Virus record (IMG/VR): IMGVR_UViG_3300035698_027665
Location: 1 to 64,000 of that record
DNA length: 64,000 nt
Source: a virus
Direction: 5' to 3' (one strand)
Of the stretch, positions 7,080 through 13,272 are shown in pieces. Both the position numbers and the translations under genes were made by a program. Below the pieces are notes generated by a model, which saw only the letters and a program-made list of their open reading frames with translations, was not told where the DNA came from and did not search any database. Within the stretch, counting starts at the first letter, position 1. The number at the start of each line of letters is the position of its first letter.

Positions 7080-8387
7080 TTATTTTTCGTCACTTATGTT
7101 TCTTCTTGATAAATAATCTGCACTAATAGATTTTAGTATCATTCTGCCATTAGTAGCTGTTAACATCATGTTTTCATCTATTCTCTCCTTAGCAGTTTTT
7201 ACAACCACGCCTTCTCTGCCTTTGAATCCCTCTAATTGATCAGTTTTAGCAATAGTTGTAAGACCATCAGTATATTCTTTTACTTTTTCTATGGAAAATT
7301 TTCCTTTATAAAGCACAGGAACAATGTCTATAGAAAAATCAGAAGCTAGTTTTTGTACTATATCAAAGTCTAAATATTTATTGTTTACAGCCACGTCAAA
7401 GAGTCTAAATTTCTTTTCCTTTTTTAATCCATAATTCATACCTTTTTGAATGCCTGCTCCATATAATTCTCCATAAGCAATAACGCTTTTAGCATTTTCA
7501 TGTTGAGATTTCACGAAAAGCAAAAGAGGTTCTACTTCATCAGCGTTTATCCAAAATTCAGACAGCTTTAAAACAGGCTCATTATTTGAATCAACCTGCA
7601 TACAACTTAAATACACTTCATTTTCTCTGTCGCTTTTTTCTTTTACTTGCCAATAAACATTCCCAAATTTAAATACATCATTTTCTAAGGGTTCTTTTTC
7701 TATAACACCTTTTTTTATTAGTTTATTTGATTCAAATCTTTTTATGTTGTCGTATTCTTTTTTTCTTTGACTGTCATGTGATCCGACGACAAATACATCA
7801 TTTCCAAATTCATCTACTATTATTCCTATACGATTGGTTTTACCATGTATTTTTTCAGTAATTACTACTTCTTCATCTTTTTTGAATGCATTTGGATAAT
7901 TATTAAATTGTTCTATTTCAGTGTAATGATAAAAACTAGGATCAGAGCAAATAACATCTAATTCTTGTATGTTTGATGGTTCCCACTTTTCAACATTAAA
8001 ATGACTTTTAACATCTGTACCTACTTCCCAATTTGGATCATCACCTTGGGTTTCGTCTATTGGCATTATAACCCCAAATGATTTTTCGCCACGCAATATT
8101 GCAGCACGAACAATTCCACCTTCTTTTGAATTCCCTTTTTCATCTTTAGGAATAGGCTTCAAATATTTCATGATTCCCAATCTAGATTCAGCTAGATTTT
8201 TTGGCAAGATGGAGTCTGGAGGAAAGTAAACGCATTTATCTCCAGACTTAAATTGTGCTTGTTGAGTTTCTGGATTAAATCCTATACATATTTCCCACCC
8301 TTTTACAGTGGCAATAGCCATTTTGTCGGCTCTAGGATGTGGTTTCACATCTTTGATTTCGCAAACTTCAACAATCAAACTACTCAT
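7080..8387 (-). CDS. RNA ligase, DRB0094 (Rnl5-like) family
   Basis: 435 aa. The N-terminal OB-like domain (VCEIKDVKPHPRADKM, residues 8-23) is followed by a nucleotidyltransferase domain. Motif I is EKIHGKTNR with the probable AMP-accepting Lys179; FRLFDVAV fits motif III and REGVVVK fits motif IV. Together these match Deinococcus DraRnl-type RNA ligases, which seal 3'-OH/5'-phosphate nicks in RNA. It is preceded by AAGGAAAAACAA before ATG. It lies directly downstream of tRNA-Tyr in an operon of nine tRNAs, which suggests repair of cleaved tRNA, as T4 Rnl1 does for PrrC-cut tRNA-Lys. No end-healing kinase/phosphatase is seen in the window. Confidence 0.85.
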   Translation of the reverse strand: MSSLIVEVCEIKDVKPHPRADKMAIATVKGWEICIGFNPETQQAQFKSGDKCVYFPPDSILPKNLAESRLGIMKYLKPIPKDEKGNSKEGGIVRAAILRGEKSFGVIMPIDETQGDDPNWEVGTDVKSHFNVEKWEPSNIQELDVICSDPSFYHYTEIEQFNNYPNAFKKDEEVVITEKIHGKTNRIGIIVDEFGNDVFVVGSHDSQRKKEYDNIKRFESNKLIKKGVIEKEPLENDVFKFGNVYWQVKEKSDRENEVYLSCMQVDSNNEPVLKLSEFWINADEVEPLLLFVKSQHENAKSVIAYGELYGAGIQKGMNYGLKKEKKFRLFDVAVNNKYLDFDIVQKLASDFSIDIVPVLYKGKFSIEKVKEYTDGLTTIAKTDQLEGFKGREGVVVKTAKERIDENMMLTATNGRMILKSISADYLSRRNISDEK

Positions 8388-8418
8388 TTGTTTTTCCTTA
8401 TTAAAATTTTTAAGCCAA

Positions 8419-8500
8419 TGCGTCTGTACGGAATCGAACCGTCTAGTCTAAAGACATCGGAGTTACAGTCCGATTTTGATCACCACCCAACAGCAGACGC
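8419..8500 (-). tRNA. tRNA-Tyr(GTA)
   Basis: Acceptor GCGTCTG/CAGACGC with A73, anticodon stem TCGGA/TCCGA with loop CTGTAAC (anticodon GTA), bacterial-type long variable arm GTCTTTAGAC and T-loop TTCGATT. Reads UAU and UAC. Confidence 0.93.
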
Positions 8501-8506
8501 AAAAAG

Positions 8507-8589
8507 TAGCCCTGACAGGATTCGAACCTGCAAGCCTGCAAGGACAACGCATTTTAAGTGCGTAGCGTTTTCCATTTCGCCACAGGGCC
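8507..8589 (-). tRNA. tRNA-Leu(TAA)
   Basis: Acceptor GGCCCTG/CAGGGCT (G1-U72 wobble), anticodon stem ACGCA/TGCGT with loop CTTAAAA (anticodon TAA), long variable arm, T-loop TTCGAAT and A73. Reads UUA and UUG. Only 6 nt separate it from tRNA-Tyr. Confidence 0.95.
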
Positions 8590-8598
8590 AATTTAAAG

Positions 8599-8685
8599 CG
8601 GAGAGCAGAGGTAACGATCCCCAAACCGATTAAAGTTCCAGCCGTTTTCAAAACGGCGCTGTCACGCCTGTACAGTTTACTCTCC
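8599..8685 (-). tRNA. tRNA-Ser(TGA) with deviant T-loop
   Basis: Acceptor GGAGAGT/GCTCTCC with G73, D-stem CTG/CAG with a GG-containing loop, anticodon stem GCCGT/ACGGC with loop TTTGAAA (anticodon TGA, reads UCA and UCG). The T-loop is ATCGTTA: A54 and T58 replace the near-universal T54 and A58, and the outermost T-stem pair is T-T. It may be a diverged but working tRNA or a decaying one. Confidence 0.8.
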
Positions 8686-8699
8686 ATTATTACATCGAA

Positions 8700-8773
8700 T
8701 GGCTAGGACAGGACTTGAACCTGCAACCAGCGGTACTTCACACCGCCACTCTACCAAATTGAGTTACCTAGCC
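8700..8773 (-). tRNA. tRNA-Phe(GAA)
   Basis: Acceptor GGCTAGG/CCTAGCC with A73, anticodon stem GCGGT/ACCGC with loop GTGAAGT (anticodon GAA), short variable loop and T-loop TTCAAGT. First tRNA after the attenuator and the only class I tRNA of the nine. Reads UUU and UUC. Confidence 0.95.
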
Positions 8774-8813
8774 GTTAATTTCTTATTCACTTTTCAAAGA
8801 ACAAATTATTCAT

Positions 8814-8847
8814 AAAAAAAAACCGCAAGTCGCTAAGACTTACGGTT
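8814..8847 (-). terminator. Intrinsic terminator in front of the tRNA array
   Basis: On the minus strand an 11-bp stem (8837-8847 with 8821-8831, one T-G wobble) with the 5-nt loop TTAGC is followed at once by nine T residues. It lies between the leader ORF and the first tRNA, so it stops transcripts from the promoter at 9030-9057 unless its 5' arm is captured by the antiterminator. Confidence 0.9.
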
Positions 8848-8935
8848 TTAAAAGCATTTTAAAATTGCTTCGTTTAGTCTATAGCGATATCTTCCATGTT
8901 ACTAAGTAACAAATAAGACGATGATAAACTAAAAC
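8821..8935 (-). promoter_or_regulatory. Attenuator of the tRNA operon (alternative RNA hairpins)
   Basis: Three mutually exclusive pairings can be drawn. 1:2 pairs leader-codon segment 8924-8935 with 8872-8882 (11 bp, one bulge). 2:3 pairs 8876-8887 with 8830-8840 (TCGCTA-T-AGACT with AGTCTTAGCGA, 11 bp and one bulged T). 3:4 is the terminator, 8837-8847 with 8821-8831. Segment 2 covers the last codons and stop of the leader ORF. By the trp/his attenuation model, a ribosome stalled on the upstream codons would mask segment 1 and let 2:3 prevent termination; a ribosome at the stop would mask segment 2 and let the terminator form. The pairings are seen directly; regulation is inferred. Confidence 0.8.
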
Positions 8936-8960
8936 TAAAAAACATGCAATTCATTTTCAT
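8874..8960 (-). CDS. Leader peptide rich in Phe, Ser, Leu, Tyr
   Basis: 28 codons from the first ATG (8958-8960) or 26 from the second (8952-8954). The second has GAGG at a 9-nt spacing and is preferred. Codons at 8901-8942 encode FFSFSLSSSYLLLS, 14 residues drawn only from Phe, Ser, Leu and Tyr: TTT three times, AGT three times, TTA twice, and TCA, TCG, TCT, TAT, TTG and CTT once each. Eight of the nine tRNAs of the operon read at least one of these codons. The ORF lies between a strong promoter and a terminator, as in amino-acid operon attenuators. A short hydrophobic peptide with another role is the alternative. No similarity to a known leader peptide is claimed. Confidence 0.8.
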   Translation of the reverse strand: MKMNCMFFSFSLSSSYLLLSNMEDIAID

Positions 8961-9029
8961 TTTCCTCAATTTAATATAGTCTTCTCAAAACTTTTTTTGA
9001 AAACTACAATTCCTTTTCTTCGCACAATC

Positions 9030-9057
9030 ATTATAACACGTTGTTGCTGATTGTAAA
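9030..9057 (-). promoter_or_regulatory. Sigma70 promoter of the tRNA operon
   Basis: Minus strand: -35 TTTACA (9052-9057), 16-nt spacer, -10 TATAAT (9030-9035). Transcription would start near 9022 and give a leader of about 210 nt to the terminator at 8814. The box is flanked by an inverted repeat (ATAACACG at 9033-9040, CGTGTTAT at 9064-9071) that could be an operator. Confidence 0.85.
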
Positions 9058-9067
9058 GCACAGCGTG

Positions 9068-9853
9068 TTATTTTTTTTCTAGCATTCTATCTGTCACATC
9101 TTTACCTTCAGAAAAAATTGAGCTTTTTTCTGTTGGGGGTTTCACTTCTCCAATCGGATTTTTCAAAGTTGCAAAACCCTTAGCAGCTTCTTTAGTATAA
9201 TCAGCCATTGCTCCTTCAACCCCACTGGTGAAATTTGCAACAGAAGCTATTCCTGTGCTTCTACGGGTGAAATATCTAGAAGTACCGTCAGATAAAGCTG
9301 ACATGCCAGTTTTGGCGTCATTAGCCGTTTTGTTATCCCAAACAGCCATGTTTCCCAATGCAACCCCTGTTTCTGCGGCAACTTGTAACATGCTTTGCTT
9401 ATCACATCCCATAAAGGTAAATGTCCAGTTGCCTTTGTTTTGGCAAGTTTCAATCATGCTTTTTAATGTGTCTGCATCGTATACTTGATCTGAATTGGTC
9501 TGCCCATCAGAAATGCCAATTACAAGAAAGGCGGTATCTTTATCTTTATCTTCTGTTGCTGTTTTTTGCAACTTTTGAATAGTGTATCCAATGGCGTCTC
9601 GCATTGCGGTAGCACCTGATGGATTATAATGAGAAGGATCAGCCGTGACTAATTTTTCAACATTCTCATTCCAAAGATGTTCAGTGACACGTCCATTGAA
9701 AGTGACCAAAGATACAAATATATCTTGTTCTTTGGCGTATTCTTGCATTTGCTGAACTTGTTCATTGAATCCTTCAATGGCTTGGTCTTTAGTGGACCAC
9801 ATAGACCCGGATTTATCTAATACTATTGCGACATAAGTTTTTTTCTTTTTCAT
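9068..9853 (-). CDS. Von Willebrand factor A domain protein
   Basis: 261 aa, essentially one vWA domain. The MIDAS metal site is complete: DKSGSM (residues 13-18), the Thr in GATAMRD and the Asp in SDGQTN. The C-terminus (from about residue 215) is an extended tail with PPTEKSS. Cytosolic vWA proteins often work with an AAA+ or other partner in chaperone-like or defence complexes. Here the gene overlaps the start codon region of the upstream gene by 4 bp (ATGA), so the protein at 9850-10995 is the likely partner. No MoxR-type ATPase is next to it. The pair has its own promoter at 11089-11116. Confidence 0.9.
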   Translation of the reverse strand: MKKKKTYVAIVLDKSGSMWSTKDQAIEGFNEQVQQMQEYAKEQDIFVSLVTFNGRVTEHLWNENVEKLVTADPSHYNPSGATAMRDAIGYTIQKLQKTATEDKDKDTAFLVIGISDGQTNSDQVYDADTLKSMIETCQNKGNWTFTFMGCDKQSMLQVAAETGVALGNMAVWDNKTANDAKTGMSALSDGTSRYFTRRSTGIASVANFTSGVEGAMADYTKEAAKGFATLKNPIGEVKPPTEKSSIFSEGKDVTDRMLEKK

Positions 9854-10995
9854 TTTTTGTTTCCTTTGTTTGTTTTATTACCTTTATATTCTCTTTGTAA
9901 AGAGTTGGCAGAGGCATATCTTACAGTTTGCCCTGATTTGTCTACTACTTCTGCCCAAGAATAAGAATTGTTGTCTGCCCATTCTTTACGTGTTATAGGC
10001 TGAATAGGAACAATTCCTATTGGCATTTCTTTAGGGATATTAGGCATATTTCTATTCGGCATTCTTGTTGGGGCAACAAGAATGCCGTCTTCAAAAGGGT
10101 TTGAATCACCAATTTTCACACGTCCTAGCACGATTTTCAAATTAGGAAGTTCGTTTGTGTTTTTTAGTTTTTCAAATTCGATTGCTGAATTTCTATATCT
10201 GTTTTTAAGAATTTTAAAAGCATCAGATTTAAGGGATGTTTCGATAATATCATGTGCTATATCAATGCTTATTTCAACTTCCCCGTTTTCGACAATTAAA
10301 TACACCAATTGTCTCACTTCATGGGGAACCCCATCCCAAGACCTGCCTGTTTGATCACAAGTGTCATCTGGACGCAATGGCCTTTCGTGCCATATAGGGT
10401 TTTCATTTGCGTAACTATCTGGTATGTCACCAATATAAAACACTTCGTGTGGTTCGCCATTTACATCAACATGATCCATTTCTGGATAATTTTGTTTTAT
10501 TTCTAAAAGAAGTTTGAGACTTGTAGCAACATCGATGATTTTACTGTTTTTTTCAAAAACAATAAACTTCTTCCCTTTGCTGATTTTTCTTAATCTATCT
10601 CCAACGGGAGAATCACTCTCAGAAGGGTCGTAAGCCTCTACCAATTCTTTTGGCGTCATTCTTTCGGCTTTACGAGAACTAACAGGCCGATTAACAGCAT
10701 CTTCGCCTTTTTCTTTGCGGCCTCGCCAGATATTAGCAATGTCTTTTGCTATTGAAAGGGGTTGTATTTTTTTGTTGTTTATCTCAACAACAGGCAAAAA
10801 GTTAAGGATTTCTTCGTATTTGAATGCAGCAAGTCTTTCAACGTTGGTCCCGCCTTGTGCTTTAATACAAATAATAAAATCTTCGATGTTTATGAATCCG
10901 GGGTCGTGTCGCCCGTCTTTTTGCCCAATAGATTCATTGTGTTCTTTGATTACTGCATGCGCAGCATCCATCATATCCAGATATGGACTTTTCAT
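9850..10995 (-). CDS. Hypothetical partner of the vWA protein
   Basis: 381 aa; no family recognised. Predicted helical N-terminal domain (residues about 1-100), a basic linker, an alpha/beta middle (GKKFIVFEKNSKIIDVATS) with a short GDIPDSYANENPIW segment, and a C-terminal Pro/Asn/Met-rich stretch (RMPNRNMPNIPKEMPIG) ending in basic KGNKTNKGNKK. Shine-Dalgarno AAAAGGAG precedes the ATG. It is the first gene of a two-gene operon with the vWA protein, so it is probably its substrate or complex partner. Confidence 0.6.
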   Translation of the reverse strand: MKSPYLDMMDAAHAVIKEHNESIGQKDGRHDPGFINIEDFIICIKAQGGTNVERLAAFKYEEILNFLPVVEINNKKIQPLSIAKDIANIWRGRKEKGEDAVNRPVSSRKAERMTPKELVEAYDPSESDSPVGDRLRKISKGKKFIVFEKNSKIIDVATSLKLLLEIKQNYPEMDHVDVNGEPHEVFYIGDIPDSYANENPIWHERPLRPDDTCDQTGRSWDGVPHEVRQLVYLIVENGEVEISIDIAHDIIETSLKSDAFKILKNRYRNSAIEFEKLKNTNELPNLKIVLGRVKIGDSNPFEDGILVAPTRMPNRNMPNIPKEMPIGIVPIQPITRKEWADNNSYSWAEVVDKSGQTVRYASANSLQREYKGNKTNKGNKK

Positions 10996-11088
10996 TCGAT
11001 AGCTCCTTTTTTTCTACGCAGTCTAATACTGCTTAACTTCTACAGCGACTTTTAGTTGACCTTCAACATGGCTCGCCAAACCATTAGT

Positions 11089-11116
11089 AATGTATCACGT
11101 TTTCGTTGTTTGTCAA
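11089..11116 (-). promoter_or_regulatory. Sigma70 promoter of the vWA operon
   Basis: Minus strand: -35 TTGACA (11111-11116), 16-nt spacer, -10 TACATT (11089-11094). The start near 11082 leaves a leader of about 85 nt before the ATG at 10995. Confidence 0.8.
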
Positions 11117-11185
11117 CCTCAACATGAAAAATTTATTTATCGACTATTTAATATAGTTTTAAAAAACAAATTTATATATACAAAT

Positions 11186-11599
11186 ATGAAGTTTAGAGAA
11201 TTTTTAATTAAAGAAGGCCCGTTTGATAGTTTACCCGGTGGCGGCCCACCTTCATCAAGTCCCGGTGGCGATATGGGGGGTTTAGGCGGCGGTCTAGGCG
11301 GTGGCATGTCTATGCCATCTAGTTCTCCCCCACCTATGGGTGGAGGCATGAGCGGCGGTCTAGGCGGCATGGGTGGCATGGGTGGCGACCCATCAGCAGG
11401 TGCAGGCGGACAAGAACCTGAATTCGAATTAAAACCAAATGATGTATGGGATGTATTAAAAAAAATATTAAAAGGGCAACCTATAGAAGACGATAAAAAA
11501 AATCTAAAAGACTCTGGAAATAATAATCCATCTTCGCTACAATCTGGTCAACAACCGCAACAACAGGGCATGGCCCCCACTGGTCAAACAATTATCTAA
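11186..11599 (+). CDS. Gly/Met/Pro-rich protein with CTS-like N-terminus
   Basis: 137 aa from the ATG at 11186. The N-terminus MKFREFLIKE-GPF fits a phage capsid-targeting sequence ending in an I-x-E/G site of the kind cut by T4-type prohead protease. Residues about 14-75 are low-complexity Gly, Met, Pro and Ser; then comes a short folded acidic helix (ELKPNDVWDVLKKILKG) and a Gln-rich tail. The octamer TATATATA lies 5 nt before ATG and no Shine-Dalgarno is present. A packaged internal head protein is the favoured guess. Confidence 0.65.
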   Translation: MKFREFLIKEGPFDSLPGGGPPSSSPGGDMGGLGGGLGGGMSMPSSSPPPMGGGMSGGLGGMGGMGGDPSAGAGGQEPEFELKPNDVWDVLKKILKGQPIEDDKKNLKDSGNNNPSSLQSGQQPQQQGMAPTGQTII

Positions 11600-11620
11600 T
11601 TTTATTTGAACAGTTTCTCT

Positions 11621-12697
11621 ATGCCCAAAATTTTAGTTTTTACAGATATACATATCCATCCCCATAAGAGATCAACGGATCGCCTGCAACATTGTCTAGA
11701 TGCTCTAGATTGGGTTTTTAAAACAGCTAAAGAGCAAAAAATAGACAATATAGTTTTTCTTGGCGATTTATTTCATGATCGTCAAAAAATAGACGTGATG
11801 ACCTATCATAAAACTTTTGAAGTTTTTGAAAAACATTTATATGAAAGAGATGTAAATGTTTTTCTATTGCTAGGCAACCACGATCTATGGTATTCTCAAA
11901 AATGGGATGTATCCTCTGTCAATCCATTAAAAAACTTGCCGGGAGTGACGGTAATCAATAAGCCAACAACTTTAAATATAGCAGGCAGTGATATTAGTTT
12001 TTTACCTTATACACATGACCCAAAATCAGATTTAGAAAAAATAAAAAACGATTCTGGTTTTAAAATATTATGTGGGCATGTGGCTATTGACGGTGCTGTT
12101 TGGAATAAAATGGCAAACACCGTTGCAGAGGTTCATGTTGAACACGATGGAGATATGATTAAAGTTGATCAAAGCGTGTTTAATGGATGGGACCAAGTGT
12201 TTTTGGGACATTATCACGCTGAACAAAAATTATCATATAATGTGGAATACGTTGGGTCACCCTTGCAATTGAGCTTTGGAGAAGCTTTTCAACATAAACA
12301 CATATTGGTGTTTGATTTAGAAACACATAAAAAAGAATATATACGTAATAAATTTAGCCCGCAACATTTTATAATAAATCAAAAAGATATAGAAAAATAT
12401 GATTTAAATAACAATTTCATCAAAATACAAGTTGATGATTTAAGCGAATCCCAACTTGTTGATTTTAAAAATAAATTGCTAAATGACAATGCCCCTATTT
12501 CCATTGAAATAAAACAAAAACCTAATGATAAAAAAGAAGATCAAAAAGACATTGAAGGGGCAAGAGATATTCTTTTAAAAGAAGATGAGATGATAGAAAA
12601 ATATGTGGAAAAAAAAGAATTAGGGCAACTAGAAAAAAAGAGATTGCTTAAAATAGGTATGGATATATGTAACAACAGTCAAAATAAGGATAGTTAA
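11621..12697 (+). CDS. SbcD/Mre11-type exonuclease subunit (T4 gp47-like)
   Basis: 358 aa from ATG 11621; a TTG at 11606 is a less likely start. All metallophosphatase motifs are present in order: FTDIHIHP, GDLFHDR, LLGNHD, CGHVA and LGHYH. The C-terminal region (from about residue 240) is the capping and Rad50-binding part, ending in charged helices. With the gp46-like subunit at 13272 it should form the Mn-dependent nuclease that processes DNA ends for recombination-dependent replication and degrades host DNA. Two small genes lie between the subunits. Confidence 0.92.
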   Translation: MPKILVFTDIHIHPHKRSTDRLQHCLDALDWVFKTAKEQKIDNIVFLGDLFHDRQKIDVMTYHKTFEVFEKHLYERDVNVFLLLGNHDLWYSQKWDVSSVNPLKNLPGVTVINKPTTLNIAGSDISFLPYTHDPKSDLEKIKNDSGFKILCGHVAIDGAVWNKMANTVAEVHVEHDGDMIKVDQSVFNGWDQVFLGHYHAEQKLSYNVEYVGSPLQLSFGEAFQHKHILVFDLETHKKEYIRNKFSPQHFIINQKDIEKYDLNNNFIKIQVDDLSESQLVDFKNKLLNDNAPISIEIKQKPNDKKEDQKDIEGARDILLKEDEMIEKYVEKKELGQLEKKRLLKIGMDICNNSQNKDS

Positions 12698-12843
12698 AAT
12701 GGGTGAAGGAAATGCCAAGAGGCTTTTACTTAATCGGGACACACGAGTTGTAATGCATGACGAAACCACCAAAAAAGTTCAAGATTTAAAAATCGGCAAC
12801 TTGCTAAAATTTATAAAACAGCAAAATAAGGATAGTTGAAATG
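12680..12843 (+). repeat. Pair of 22-nt direct repeats carrying ribosome-binding sites
   Basis: CAAAATAAGGATAGTTAAAATG (copy 1, 12680-12701) and copy 2 (12822-12843) differ at one base and are 142 bp apart. Each contains the end of one gene (residues QNKDS), an AAGGA ribosome-binding site and the next ATG. They exactly frame the small ORF at 12699, as if that ORF had entered by recombination between repeats. Confidence 0.75.
12699..12839 (+). CDS. 46-aa protein resembling an N-terminal Hint (intein) fragment
   Basis: Short ORF between gp47-like and MazG-like genes, with AAGGA nine nt before ATG. The central part, DTRVVMHDETTKKVQDLKIG, has the pattern of block A of Hint/intein domains (D-T-x-V-h-h-x-D-G-x-x-K-x-I-x-D-L-K-x-G-D). 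The Cys1 nucleophile and all later blocks are missing. The last residues QNKDS repeat the end of the preceding protein because of the flanking direct repeat. It may be a relic of an intein or simply a small unrelated protein. Confidence 0.5.
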   Translation: MGEGNAKRLLLNRDTRVVMHDETTKKVQDLKIGNLLKFIKQQNKDS

Positions 12844-13272
12844 AGCGAAGAAGACGTTAAAAGTATTGTCGAAAGCAATCAGACTGTAACAATGAAATTT
12901 GTATTAAATGCAGAACAAGTTGATGCACAATGGAGGTCTTTATTTAATCGAGCAAGCGAGATATTTTTAAAAAATGCACAAAAGCATGGATTCACACCAG
13001 AAAAAGGTACAGCAGTAACGCCAGAATTTCATGCTACAAGAATGGCATTGATACATACTGAAGTTGCAGAAGCAACAGAAGCTATAAGAAATGGAAATCC
13101 AGAAGATGAAAAAGTGAAAGGATTTTCCAATTTAGAAATAGAATTAGCTGATGTTATAATTAGAATTATGGAATATGCAGCGTTTTCTGATTTGAATTTA
13201 GGCGATGCAATTTTGGCCAAACACAATTACAATGTCAAACGTGAACACAAACATGGCGGAAAGTTATTTTAA
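12841..13272 (+). CDS. MazG-like nucleotide pyrophosphohydrolase
   Basis: 143 aa. The all-alpha NTP-PPase pattern is seen in the middle and C-terminal part: IHTEVAEATEAIRNGN, then LEIELADVIIRIMEYAA, with the acidic E-x-x-E and E-x-x-D metal ligands. The C-terminus NYNVKREHKHGGKLF is typical of phage MazG-like proteins. The enzyme would hydrolyse NTPs or dNTPs, or alarmones, to monophosphates. Translation is coupled to gp46 (TAATG overlap at 13270-13274). Confidence 0.85.
   Translation: MSEEDVKSIVESNQTVTMKFVLNAEQVDAQWRSLFNRASEIFLKNAQKHGFTPEKGTAVTPEFHATRMALIHTEVAEATEAIRNGNPEDEKVKGFSNLEIELADVIIRIMEYAAFSDLNLGDAILAKHNYNVKREHKHGGKLF

Noticed and set aside
8289-8318. Second attenuator or riboswitch inside the RNA ligase gene
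   Set aside because: No promoter, leader ORF or terminator-type hairpin was found within the operon downstream of the tRNAs.
8599-8685. TGA anticodon taken as an opal suppressor or selenocysteine tRNA
   Set aside because: Anticodon TGA reads UCA (Ser); a tRNA reading UGA would need anticodon TCA.
8463-8687. 74-codon frame across tRNA-Leu(TAA) and tRNA-Ser(TGA)
   Set aside because: Entirely inside tRNA genes; residues such as ALWRNGKRYAL are typical of translated tRNA.
11137-11379. Minus-strand Pro-rich 80-codon frame
   Set aside because: Antisense of the Gly/Met-rich protein at 11186; no ribosome-binding site.
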